From Rhodoblastus sp. (GTDB lineage: Bacteria > Pseudomonadota > Alphaproteobacteria > Rhizobiales > Beijerinckiaceae), in NCBI RefSeq assembly GCF_019449565.1, contig NZ_JAGRPM010000057.1, positions 116,001-180,000 on the forward strand: a stretch of DNA of 64,000 bases. Reading direction: 5' to 3'. Below, piece by piece: positions 49,811 through 57,869 of this stretch. Both the position numbers and the translations under genes were made by a program. Each line of letters starts with the position of its first letter. Within the stretch, counting starts at the first letter, position 1. The notes beneath the pieces are model-generated. The model had not been told where the DNA came from. It searched no databases and saw nothing but the letters and a program-made list of their open reading frames with translations.

Positions 49811-50758
49811 ATGGCGAAATTCTTTGTCACCGTCCGTTCCGTCGATGGCGACGCGTTCGGAACCGCGCTTGGCGCGATCCGCTACCTTGTTGTCCCCGAT
49901 GGCGAGGAACCCCGCCCCTCGCACCGCGTCGGCCTGCGCGACTGGATCGCGCGAATCATGGCGAGCTTTCAGCGCGACGGGAAGGGAAGCGCCTTTGGCG
50001 ACGCGCTGTTTTTCGTCCACGGCTACAATACTGGCGCCGCCGACGTCGATGCGGCGCATCGCGCCATTGTCGCCGGACTGGCGGGTCGCATGACGGTCAC
50101 TGTCATCAGTTTCGACTGGCCTTCGGCCGACGAGACCTTCGCTTATCTGCCCGATCTGGACATTGCCAAAAGAACGGCGATCGATCTGGTCAACGCCGCA
50201 ATCAAACCGTTGCTCGCTGCGCAAACGCAGGATTGCCGAGTCGCCATCCACGCCCTGTGTCACTCCATGGGCGCCTATGTGTTGCGCGAGGCGCTCGACC
50301 ATGCCGACGACGGGATCAAGACGGGAAGCGGCTGGACGCTGAACCAGCTGGCGCTCATCGGCGGCGACGTCGACGCCGATGATTTCGTCGCCGGCAACAA
50401 GGACACCGAGAGCATGCTGGGTCATGCCTATCGGCTGACCAATTATTTCAACCGCCACGACGAAATTCTGCAAATTTCCAACGCCAAATGGGTCGGCGTC
50501 GCGCCGAGGCTCGGCCGCGTCGGCCTGCCGCCGAACGCGCCGTCGAAAACCGTCAATGTGAATTGCAGCGCCCATTTCGAGACCCTGACGCCGCCGGCTC
50601 CAGATCCGCTCTCGGTCGCGCGCTTTTCCCACAGCTGGTATTTCAACGACGCGCATTTTTACGCCGACCTCGCGCAAACCCTGATCGGCGCGCAGGACCG
50701 GCTGGTCGTCGCCGGACGCGGCCGCGACGATGAAGGCAATCTCACGCTCGGAGCGTGA
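49811..50758 (+). CDS. Alpha/beta hydrolase of the DUF900 family
   Basis: 315 aa without signal peptide. FFVHGYNTGAADVDAAHRA holds the oxyanion residues and HALCHSMGAYVL the nucleophile serine (Cys in place of the first Gly of GHSMG). A catalytic Asp and His are likely in the C-terminal half (NRHDEIL, SHSWYFND). DUF900 proteins are serine hydrolases of unknown substrate. GGAGG 5 nt before the ATG sets the start. Divergent from ygiQ and convergent with the epimerase-like gene. Confidence 0.85.
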   Translation: MAKFFVTVRSVDGDAFGTALGAIRYLVVPDGEEPRPSHRVGLRDWIARIMASFQRDGKGSAFGDALFFVHGYNTGAADVDAAHRAIVAGLAGRMTVTVISFDWPSADETFAYLPDLDIAKRTAIDLVNAAIKPLLAAQTQDCRVAIHALCHSMGAYVLREALDHADDGIKTGSGWTLNQLALIGGDVDADDFVAGNKDTESMLGHAYRLTNYFNRHDEILQISNAKWVGVAPRLGRVGLPPNAPSKTVNVNCSAHFETLTPPAPDPLSVARFSHSWYFNDAHFYADLAQTLIGAQDRLVVAGRGRDDEGNLTLGA

Positions 50759-50761
50759 GAA

Positions 50762-51631
50762 TCACCGGCCCTCGCCCTGTGCGGCCAAAGCTGCGATCCC
50801 CTCGCGGAAGGTCGGGAAGGCCAGCTCGACGCCGAGGTCGGCTTTCATCCGCATATTGGAGACGCGCTTGTTCTCGCCGTAAAAGCTGCGCGCCATTGGC
50901 GTGAGTTCAGCGGCGACGAAATCCTGTTCCGGCGGCGGCGCGACGCCCAGCAGGATCGCGGCGTAAAGCACGACATCCTGCGGCGGCGCCGGCTCGTCGT
51001 CAGTGACGTTGTAAATCCCGGCCGGCGTATCAGAGAGCAGACAGGCGTCGATGGCGCTGGCGATATCGGCGACATGGATGCGGTTGAAAACCTGTCCGGG
51101 CTTGACCAGCCGCTTCGCCGTCCCTTCGCGCAGCTTCACCAGCACATTACGGCCCGGACCGTAAATGCCCGACAGCCGCAGAACATAGACTGGTTTGCCG
51201 GCGCGCGCGCCGAGAGCAAGCCATTGCGCTTCGACTTCCAGCCGCGTCCGGCTGCGCGCATTGCTCGGCCGCGCCTCGGCGCTCTCGTCGATCCAGTGGC
51301 CGCCATGGTCGCCATAGACGCCGATGGTCGAGAGATAGACGATCTTCTTCAGGCGCGGCGCCGCCGCGATTTCGGCCTCAAGCCGCCGCAGCACGGGATC
51401 GCCCATCGCGTCGGGTCCGGCGCTGACGAGCAGCGCGTCGGCCTCTTGCAGCGCGCGGCGCAGGCGCGCGTCGACCGCCTCCGCCGCGCCGTCGAAGGGC
51501 AGCATCCTGACGCGGCCGATGGCCTCGCCCTGCGGCGCGCGAGTCGTGCCGGTCACCTGGTCGAAATGCGCCACGGCTTGGGCGGCGTAAAAGCCGGCGG
51601 TGTAGCCAAGTCCGAAAATGAACAGTTTCAC
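50762..51631 (-). CDS. NAD(P)-binding SDR/epimerase-like protein (YeeZ-like)
   Basis: 289 aa. An N-terminal Rossmann fold (KLFIFGLGYTAGFYA) and the extended-SDR-like segment YLSTIGVYGDHGGHWIDE, then RLSGIYGPGRNVLVKL. This is the layout of YeeZ/SDR proteins of unclear substrate. The start is taken as GTG at 51631, which overlaps the queG stop by 4 bp (GTGA), so it is probably translated together with queG. Confidence 0.82.
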   Translation of the reverse strand: MKLFIFGLGYTAGFYAAQAVAHFDQVTGTTRAPQGEAIGRVRMLPFDGAAEAVDARLRRALQEADALLVSAGPDAMGDPVLRRLEAEIAAAPRLKKIVYLSTIGVYGDHGGHWIDESAEARPSNARSRTRLEVEAQWLALGARAGKPVYVLRLSGIYGPGRNVLVKLREGTAKRLVKPGQVFNRIHVADIASAIDACLLSDTPAGIYNVTDDEPAPPQDVVLYAAILLGVAPPPEQDFVAAELTPMARSFYGENKRVSNMRMKADLGVELAFPTFREGIAALAAQGEGR

Positions 51632-52851
51632 AGGGTTAGCCCCCATTCCCATTCGGCGCGAACGTCCGGATCGCTCTCTCGCCCGCCGCGCGCCTCGGCG
51701 AGGGTGATGAATTTTTCGCGCGAAAGCAAACGCGCCAGCGCCCAGACCGCCATGCCGCGCACCAGCGGCGATTCATGCGCCAGCCGCGCTTCCGCGAGAG
51801 GGGCGAGCGACAGATCGCCCGAATTTCCGATCGCGACCAGCACATTGCGGAGAAAGCGCGCAAAGCCGATGCGCTTGACCGGCCCGCCGGCGAATTTCGC
51901 GCGAAACGCCGCGTCGTCCAACGTCGCCAGTTCGGTCAGCGGCGGCGCGACCAGATCGGCGCGAGCCTGCAATTTCGCCTCGCGCGCGGTTCTGGCGAAT
52001 TTGTTCCAAGGGCAGGCGGCGAGGCAGTCGTCGCAGCCATAAATGCGATTGCCGATCTTCTCACGCAAAACGCGCGGAACCTGTCCCCTGGCCTCGATGG
52101 TAAGATAGGAAATGCACAGCCGCGCGTCGATCTGGTAAGGCGCGTCAAGCGCGGCGGTTGGGCAGGCGTCGAGACAGGCGCGGCAATGCCCGCAGCGATC
52201 GCCTTCCGGCGCATCGCGCGGCAGATCGAGCGTGGTGAAAATGCTGGCGAGGAAAAGCCATGAGCCGAAATCGCGCGAGACCAGATTGGTGTGCTTGCCC
52301 TGCCAGCCGAGCCCAGCCGCTTCGGCCAGAGGCTTTTCCATCACCGGCGCGGTGTCGACGAAGACCTTGACCTCGCCCGCCTCGCCCAACTCCCTTGCGC
52401 GCGCCAGAACGGCGCCCGCGAGCAGTTTGAGCTTGCCCTTGATGATGTCATGATAATCGCGATGCCGCGCATAGACGGAAATATTCCCGGCCGATTTTTC
52501 CGCCAGCGCCGCGAGCGCGTCGCCTTCCGGCCCGTAATTCATTCCGAGCAGGATGATCGAACGAACTTCAGGCCAGAGCTTTTGCGGTTCCGCGCGCCAG
52601 TCGCGCCGCTCGGCCAGCCAGTCCATGTCGCCGTGGCGGCCCTCGGCGAGAAAACCTTCCAGCCGCGCAGGCGCCTCTGGAATGGCGTCCGGCCCCGCGA
52701 CCCGGCAGAGGTCGAAGCCAAGCCGAGCGGCCTCCGCGTGCAGAAAGGTCAGAAGTCGACTTCGGCGTAGTTCGGATTGATCGCCACGCCCGGCACGCGG
52801 TCCGCCAGCAGCGGGCGGAAGCTCGGACGGCTCTTCAGGCGCTGATACCAT
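51628..52851 (-). CDS. queG: Epoxyqueuosine reductase
   Basis: 407 aa. QueG performs the last step of queuosine synthesis in tRNA with cobalamin and two [4Fe-4S] clusters. Cluster motifs: CGHCRACLDACPTAAL and GCDDCLAACPW. The N-terminal cobalamin domain contains ILLGMNYGPEG and YARHRDYHDIIKGKLK; a C-terminal HEAT-like part follows. The first in-frame ATG (52851) makes a 103-bp overlap with the GST gene and adds a non-conserved ~30-residue arm, so a non-ATG start near 52750 is possible. Confidence 0.93.
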   Translation of the reverse strand: MVSAPEEPSELPPAAGGPRAGRGDQSELRRSRLLTFLHAEAARLGFDLCRVAGPDAIPEAPARLEGFLAEGRHGDMDWLAERRDWRAEPQKLWPEVRSIILLGMNYGPEGDALAALAEKSAGNISVYARHRDYHDIIKGKLKLLAGAVLARARELGEAGEVKVFVDTAPVMEKPLAEAAGLGWQGKHTNLVSRDFGSWLFLASIFTTLDLPRDAPEGDRCGHCRACLDACPTAALDAPYQIDARLCISYLTIEARGQVPRVLREKIGNRIYGCDDCLAACPWNKFARTAREAKLQARADLVAPPLTELATLDDAAFRAKFAGGPVKRIGFARFLRNVLVAIGNSGDLSLAPLAEARLAHESPLVRGMAVWALARLLSREKFITLAEARGGRESDPDVRAEWEWGLTL

Positions 52852-53441
52852 GATTTGGCCGGCTCTTCCTCGTCCCAGGGCGCGTCGCCGAGGAAATCGA
52901 CACAGGATAGATGGGCCGCGGCGGCGAGATCGGCATAAGTCATCCTGTCGCCCGCCAGCCATCGGCGCGTGGATTCCAGATAGGAAATATAGCGCAGATG
53001 ATAGCGCACATTAGTCCGCGCCGCGCGCAAAACATCCATATCGGGCGCGCCGCCGCCGATTTCCGTGGCGGTGAAGCGCTTGTAAACCTTTTCGGTCACC
53101 AGCCAGTTCGTGACTTCGGAAAAGAATTTCTCGTTGAACCAGGCCGTCAGCCGGCGGACTTCCACCCGCGCGACGGGCGAAGGCGGCAGCAGGCGATGGT
53201 CGCCGAGGCGGTCGCCGAGCGTTTCGTCGAGCCATTCGGCGATCGCCGCCGCACCGGGCACGACAAGCCCGCTGTCTTCGACAAGGACCGGCGTCTGCCC
53301 CGCCGGATCGAGCATCAGGAATTCCTGGCGCCGCTCGTGGACCCGCTCCTCGATCAATTCGACCTCAACGCCATATTCGCCGAGGGCAAGGCGGACAAAA
53401 CGCGAATGGGGGCAGAGCGGATGGTGATAAAGCTGAGGCAT
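52749..53441 (-). CDS. Glutathione S-transferase family protein
   Basis: 230 aa. The N-terminal thioredoxin-like GST domain (LYHHPLCPHSRFVRLAL, then TPVLVEDSGLVV and the cis-Pro before ESAIAEW-type region) is followed by the all-helical C-terminal domain with a DFLGDAPWDEEE-like segment. It would conjugate or reduce using glutathione in the cytosol. Overlaps the N-terminal coding region of queG if that gene starts at 52851. Confidence 0.88.
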   Translation of the reverse strand: MPQLYHHPLCPHSRFVRLALGEYGVEVELIEERVHERRQEFLMLDPAGQTPVLVEDSGLVVPGAAAIAEWLDETLGDRLGDHRLLPPSPVARVEVRRLTAWFNEKFFSEVTNWLVTEKVYKRFTATEIGGGAPDMDVLRAARTNVRYHLRYISYLESTRRWLAGDRMTYADLAAAAHLSCVDFLGDAPWDEEEPAKSWYQRLKSRPSFRPLLADRVPGVAINPNYAEVDF

Positions 53442-53593
53442 GCCTGATCTGATTCAACCCGTGCGACCTTGCGGTCGGGCCAGAACCTATAGAAGCGACG
53501 TCGCGCGCTCACAAGAACTGTTACGAGGAGTAAGGTTAACAAATTCTGACGCGAACCATGAGCTAAGCCGCAGAAACGCCCGTCCGGACGCCT

Positions 53594-53821
53594 CTAGACG
53601 CCCAGCATGTCGGCCAGCTTGTGCAATTCATGGGCGTCGAGATAATTGCTTTCGCAAAAGCGGCGGGCCAGCGAGAAATCGAAAGCGCTCCAGCCCGGCA
53701 AGCCGGCGACCGAGGGGTCGCGGTCGAGCATCTGGATCTGAGGGGTCTGACGCAGGCGGGCGCACAGATCCTCATCCTCGTTTCCGTCGAGCCATCCTTC
53801 CAAATCCATTGGACCCAGCAT
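53594..53821 (-). CDS. Small conserved-looking protein of unknown function
   Basis: 75 aa, no signal or membrane helix. Acidic N-terminal half (MDLEGWLDGNEDEDLC) and a helical C-terminal half (FDFSLARRFCESNYLDAHELHKLA). AGGGA 5 nt before the ATG at 53821 supports translation; the frame continues upstream to 53884 without a better site. I do not recognise the family. Confidence 0.6.
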   Translation of the reverse strand: MLGPMDLEGWLDGNEDEDLCARLRQTPQIQMLDRDPSVAGLPGWSAFDFSLARRFCESNYLDAHELHKLADMLGV

Positions 53822-53914
53822 GACAGTCCCTTCCGTGGGAAAGAGCTGTCTTGTCGCAGCTTGATCGGATCGTTCATATGACAACCCGATGACAAGGGCA
53901 AGCCGGCGTCCCGC

Positions 53915-54694
53915 TCAAGCCCGCGCGGAGGCGGGCGCGGTCGTCTTTTCCGGAAAGCCGCAGAGGTCGGCGATGGGACAGCCGGGGCAATCGGGTTTGC
54001 GCGCCTTGCAGATATAGCGGCCGTGCAGGATCAGCCAGTGATGGGCATGGAGCAGAAATTCGTCCGGCACGATCGCCAGCAACCCCTTCTCCACGGCTTC
54101 AGGCGTCTTGCCGGGCGCGAGCGGAATTCGGTTGGAGACGCGGAACAAATGGGTGTCGACCGCAATGGTCTTTTCGCCGAATCCTATGTTCAGCACGACA
54201 TTGGCGGTCTTGCGCCCCACCCCTGGCAGGCTTTCGAGCGCCTCGCGGCTGCGCGGGACCTCGCCGCCGAATTCGGCGATCAGTTTTTGCGATAGCGCGA
54301 TCACATTCTTCGCCTTGGCGCGGAACAGGCCGATCGTCTTGATCTTTTCGCGCACGCCCTCCTCGCCGAGCGCCAGCATGGCCTGCGGCGTCGAGGCGGC
54401 GGCAAAAAGGCCTTTCGTGGCGCGGTTGACCCCGGAATCCGTCGCCTGGGCCGATAGGACGACCGCGACCAGCAAGGTGTAGAGGTTGACGTAATCCAGC
54501 TCGCCCTTGGGGTGTGGATCGAGCGCGGCGAAGCGGGCGAAAATTTCCCGCACCCGCGCCAGATTGACGGCGCCTTTTTGCCTGCTCGCGGGTTTTGTCG
54601 CTATCGGCCTTGTCTTGGCTGGCTTCGTTGAAGCGGCCTTGGCGGCAGGATTTTTCTGCCGGGAGGCGCGCGGTTTGCTGTTCGCTTCGGTCAT
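53915..54694 (-). CDS. nth: Endonuclease III
   Basis: 259 aa base-excision DNA glycosylase/AP lyase for oxidised pyrimidines. The helix-hairpin-helix LPGVGRKTANVVLN with the catalytic Lys, the Asp in VDTHLFRVSNR, and the [4Fe-4S] ligands Cys-x6-Cys-x2-Cys-x5-Cys (CKARKPDCPGCPIADLC) are all present. The first ~45 residues are Lys/Ala-rich and variable. The ATG at 54694 is chosen by context; upstream frame overlaps the divergent gene. Confidence 0.96.
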   Translation of the reverse strand: MTEANSKPRASRQKNPAAKAASTKPAKTRPIATKPASRQKGAVNLARVREIFARFAALDPHPKGELDYVNLYTLLVAVVLSAQATDSGVNRATKGLFAAASTPQAMLALGEEGVREKIKTIGLFRAKAKNVIALSQKLIAEFGGEVPRSREALESLPGVGRKTANVVLNIGFGEKTIAVDTHLFRVSNRIPLAPGKTPEAVEKGLLAIVPDEFLLHAHHWLILHGRYICKARKPDCPGCPIADLCGFPEKTTAPASARA

Positions 54695-54745
54695 GGGCGA
54701 ACTTAAGCGCATCGGGGCCGGCGCGACAAGCGAGGGAGGCGGCGC

Positions 54746-55255
54746 ATGGAGCGGCGGGAGGAGACTATATCCAGGGCGGAGGCGCCCCTGTTTTCCACGC
54801 GCCTGCGCCCGCATCGCGCCCTGACGGCGCGGGGACGGCGGAAGCTGCTCGCCCTGTTCGCGGCGTTTCAGGCGCCACTCGGCGTTGCGCTCACCCTTCA
54901 AGGCGCCTGGCCCGCCGCCGTGTTCATCGCCGCGACCTGGGTCGGGCTGGCGCTCGCCTTCTTTCGCAACGCCCGGGCGGCGCTGGCCTATGAGGATCTC
55001 GAACTCAGCGCGCTGGAGCTTCACTACGCCCGCATCACTCCGGCTGGGCGGCGGCGCGACTGGCGCTTCAACCCGCTCTGGGTCCGGCTCGCCATCGAAA
55101 GGCATGAGGAATTCGGCGTGGAGAGGCTCGACCTGCTGTCACGGCGCACGCGCGTGGAAATTGGGGCTTGCCTTGGCCGCCACGAAAAGACGCGGCTGGC
55201 CAGGGATCTCGCCGCCGCCCTGTCGCGCGCGAAAAGCGGGCCGCGTTTCGACTAA
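54746..55255 (+). CDS. DUF2244 membrane protein
   Basis: 169 aa with two membrane helices (about residues 35-75), then a soluble domain (YEDLELSALELHYARI, RRDWRFNPLWVRLAIE). This is the DUF2244 pattern of alphaproteobacteria; the function is unknown. Divergent from nth with 51 bp between the starts; the arrangement is often seen in the class. Confidence 0.82.
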   Translation: MERREETISRAEAPLFSTRLRPHRALTARGRRKLLALFAAFQAPLGVALTLQGAWPAAVFIAATWVGLALAFFRNARAALAYEDLELSALELHYARITPAGRRRDWRFNPLWVRLAIERHEEFGVERLDLLSRRTRVEIGACLGRHEKTRLARDLAAALSRAKSGPRFD

Positions 55256-55445
55256 TCCATCCCATGGACGAAAAAAAGACCGCTTTGGAAAAGCGGTCCA
55301 AGTCTCAGGGAGAAAACGCCTGCTTTCGCCGACGAGTATGACGTGAAGCGTCACGACAACCAGAATAAGGCCTGATCGCGCCCCTGTGTTTGATTTCGCT
55401 CAAATGTGCGGGCCTTTTGGGCGCCGCATTATGTCGCAGGGGCCT
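55256..55445. other. Intergenic region with a minus-strand terminator; possible sRNA locus
   Basis: No coding frame is convincing. It holds the terminator at 55270-55298 and a short hairpin (TGACG / CGTCA type near 55339-55353). The distance from the ogt stop to the terminator is about 150 nt, unusually long for a plain 3' end. Confidence 0.35.
55270..55298 (-). terminator. Strong Rho-independent terminator on the minus strand
   Basis: Eight-bp perfect stem GACCGCTT / AAGCGGTC with a 5-nt loop, followed on the minus strand by seven T residues. Confidence 0.9.
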
Positions 55446-55988
55446 TCATCGCTGCTGTTCGCGCTCCAGCAGTCTGCGCTTGCGCTCCATCCCCCAGCGA
55501 TAGCCCGATAGCGTGCCATTGCTGCGCAGAATCCGGTGGCAGGGAATGGCGATCGCCAGCACATTGGCCGCGCAGGCTCCGGCGACGGCCCGCAAGGCCG
55601 AGGGCGCGCCGATGCGGCGGGCGATTTCCGCATAGCTCACGGTCGTCCCCGGCGCCACCTCCTGCACGGCGGACCAGACGCGGCGCTGGAAATCCGTGCC
55701 GCCAATGGCGAGAGAGGGCGCGAAAGGCGCCCAAGGCCGTTCGGCAAGAGCGATGGCCGCCGCCAGTTCGGGCGCCAGCGCCTCGGCCACAGGAGCGCGG
55801 GCGCTATCGGGGAAAATCTCAGCGAGGTCGCGTTCGAGCCGATCGGGATCGTCCCCCAGCAGGATCGCGCAGACGCCCTGCGGCTTGCGCGCGACAAGGA
55901 CCGTCCCGAGCGACGACGCCCCGAGCGCGTAAAAAATTTCGGATCGGCTTGGATCGCCGGAAATGCTGGACGGTTCAGCGCCTGACAT
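55446..55988 (-). CDS. ogt: Methylated-DNA--protein-cysteine methyltransferase
   Basis: 180 aa suicide repair enzyme for O6-methylguanine. The methyl-accepting cysteine is in AIPCHRIL; FQRRVWSAVQEVAPGTTVSYAEIA and GYRWGMERKRRLLERE are family-typical. The N-terminal half (FYALGASSLGTVLVA) matches the ribonuclease-like domain of Ada/Ogt. ATG at 55988 chosen; a TTG-started extension to 56048 is less likely. No Ada-type DNA-binding domain, so it acts alone. Confidence 0.93.
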   Translation of the reverse strand: MSGAEPSSISGDPSRSEIFYALGASSLGTVLVARKPQGVCAILLGDDPDRLERDLAEIFPDSARAPVAEALAPELAAAIALAERPWAPFAPSLAIGGTDFQRRVWSAVQEVAPGTTVSYAEIARRIGAPSALRAVAGACAANVLAIAIPCHRILRSNGTLSGYRWGMERKRRLLEREQQR

Positions 55989-56073
55989 GCAGCCGGCCTG
56001 TGATGGAGCGCGAAAATTACCGAATTGCGCCGTAAATACGGCTCTCAATTTATCGCGCCCGCCTTGCGCCAGA

Positions 56074-57240
56074 TCAAGTCACATTTTGCGCCGCGCGCCA
56101 GGCCTCAAGCCGCGCCACCGCGCTCTCCAGCACAGCTTGCGTTTTGGCGAAGCAGAAGCGGATGTGGAAACGCAAGTCCCGCGCGCCATAAAAGGCCGAA
56201 AGCGGCACCGCCGTGACGCCCGCCTCGGCGGTCAGCCGGCGGCAGAAGGCGAGATCGTCGCCGTCGCGGTCGAAAGGCGCGAAGGAGGAGATGGCGAAAT
56301 AGGAGCCTGCCGCCGTCTGGGTGGCGAAGCCGAGCCGGTTCAGGGCTGCGGTGAGGAAATCGCGCCGCGCTTCGAGCAGGCTTTTCAGATCGGCGAAATA
56401 ATCATCCGGCAGGGCGAGGCCGAAGGCGACCGCCGCCTGAAGCGCCGGGGGCGTGGTGAAGGTCACATATTGATGCGCGCGGACGATCGGCGTCAGCAAT
56501 CTGGCGTCGGCCATGACATAGCCCACTTTCCAACCGGTGAGCGAGAAGGTTTTGCCCGCCGATCCGATCCGTACGACGCGATCGCGCACTTCCGGCACGG
56601 CAAACAGGCTGAGGTGGCGGCGGCCATCATAGACCAGATGCTCATAAACCTCGTCGGCAATGGCGACGAGGTCATGGCGCAGCAGGAGGTCGGCGAGGAA
56701 GCGCAATTCCTCGGCGTCGAACACCTTGCCAGCCGGGTTCATCGGCGTGTTCACGACAATCGCCCGCGTGCGCGGGGTGATGGCGGCGAGCAGGCGCTCG
56801 CGCGGCAGGCGCCAGTCCGGCGGCTCCAGCCGCACGGGCACAGGAATCGCGCCGCCGCGCCGGATGATCGGCCCATAGGAATCATAGACCGGCTCGAACA
56901 CGATCACCTCGTCTCCCGGCTCCAGCAAAGCGAGAAAGGCGTCGCACAGCGCCTCCGTGCCGCCTGAGGTAATGAGGATTTCGCGCTCCCAATCCGCTTC
57001 AAGGCCATGAAAGCGCAAGGCGTTCGCGGCCACGGCCTGGCGCAGCGCGGGCAGGCCGAGCATGGAGGGATATTGATGCGGCCCCTTGCGCAATGCCTCG
57101 GCTGCGGCCTCGATCACTTCCTTGGGCTCAAGCCCATCGGGAAAGCCCTGGCCGAGATTGACGGCGCCCTTTTGCTCGGCGAGGCGCGACATCACCTCGA
57201 AAATGGTGGCTTCGCAGGAGCCGAAGACCGAATTGACCAT
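56074..57240 (-). CDS. PLP-dependent aminotransferase, class I/II (YbdL/KAT-like)
   Basis: 388 aa. PLP lysine in GSAGKTFSLTGWKVGY, NxxxNPxG in NTPMNPAGKVFD and the final RFCFAK with the substrate-carboxylate arginine. The GSxGKTFxxTGWKxGY form is typical of methionine/kynurenine aminotransferases (YbdL-like). The N terminus GAVNLGQGFPDG supports this. The exact amino acid cannot be fixed. Transcribed away from the glc cluster. Confidence 0.9.
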   Translation of the reverse strand: MVNSVFGSCEATIFEVMSRLAEQKGAVNLGQGFPDGLEPKEVIEAAAEALRKGPHQYPSMLGLPALRQAVAANALRFHGLEADWEREILITSGGTEALCDAFLALLEPGDEVIVFEPVYDSYGPIIRRGGAIPVPVRLEPPDWRLPRERLLAAITPRTRAIVVNTPMNPAGKVFDAEELRFLADLLLRHDLVAIADEVYEHLVYDGRRHLSLFAVPEVRDRVVRIGSAGKTFSLTGWKVGYVMADARLLTPIVRAHQYVTFTTPPALQAAVAFGLALPDDYFADLKSLLEARRDFLTAALNRLGFATQTAAGSYFAISSFAPFDRDGDDLAFCRRLTAEAGVTAVPLSAFYGARDLRFHIRFCFAKTQAVLESAVARLEAWRAAQNVT

Positions 57241-57366
57241 GGCAGGGCTTTCTTTCTCTTTTCTTAGGAATGGCGCGGGACCGCTCCGCCGACCAAAATC
57301 GCATTGCCTTTTTGGCTCAGGCTTTTACGCTGATCAATCAGCCGCGCCCTCGCGATGGGAATTTTC

Positions 57367-57792
57367 ATGAGCCGCATCTCGCTCGAACAGGCCAATGTCC
57401 TCATCGTCGCCGCTTTCGTTAAGGGCGGCGAGTTGGGCCTCAAACCGCTGACCATCGCCGTGCTTGACGCCGGCGGCCATCTCATCGCCCTGCAAAGACA
57501 GGACGGCGCCTCCACACATCGCGCGCAGATCGCCATCGGCAAGGCCGCAGGCGCGCTGGCGCTGGGCGTCTCGTCGCGCAGGATCGGCGAAATGGCGGCC
57601 GAGCGCCCGACCTTCATCGCCGCGCTGGGGCCGATTTTCCCGCAGGGGATCGTTCCGGCGGCGGGCGGGATCATTCTCACCGGTCCCGACGGCGCGCCCA
57701 TCGGCGCCGTCGGCGTGACCGGCGACACCTCCGACAATGACGAGGCCTGCGCCCTGGCGGGCGCCGAGGCCGCAGGCCTGAAAGCGCAATGA
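57367..57792 (+). CDS. glcG: GlcG/HbpS family protein
   Basis: 141 aa. GlcG-type signatures: VLDAGGHLIALQRQDGA, KAAGALALGVSSR and GVTGDTSDNDEACA. The family includes heme-binding HbpS; in glc operons the role is unknown. The ATG at 57367 has GGGA 6 nt upstream; another ATG four codons upstream is possible. Followed after 77 nt by glcD, the same order as in enteric glc operons, although here it precedes glcDEF. Confidence 0.85.
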   Translation: MSRISLEQANVLIVAAFVKGGELGLKPLTIAVLDAGGHLIALQRQDGASTHRAQIAIGKAAGALALGVSSRRIGEMAAERPTFIAALGPIFPQGIVPAAGGIILTGPDGAPIGAVGVTGDTSDNDEACALAGAEAAGLKAQ

Positions 57793-57869
57793 AAACCGCA
57801 TAGTCAGCGGACAACGACAAGAATTCCGGCGCAAAGCCGGCATCATCGAGCAATGGCGGGGAGACGCAC

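Noticed and set aside
57824..57838. Small CCGGC-GCAAA-GCCGG hairpin between glcG and glcD
   Set aside because: Only 5 bp and no T-run; too common in GC-rich DNA to call a terminator or operator.
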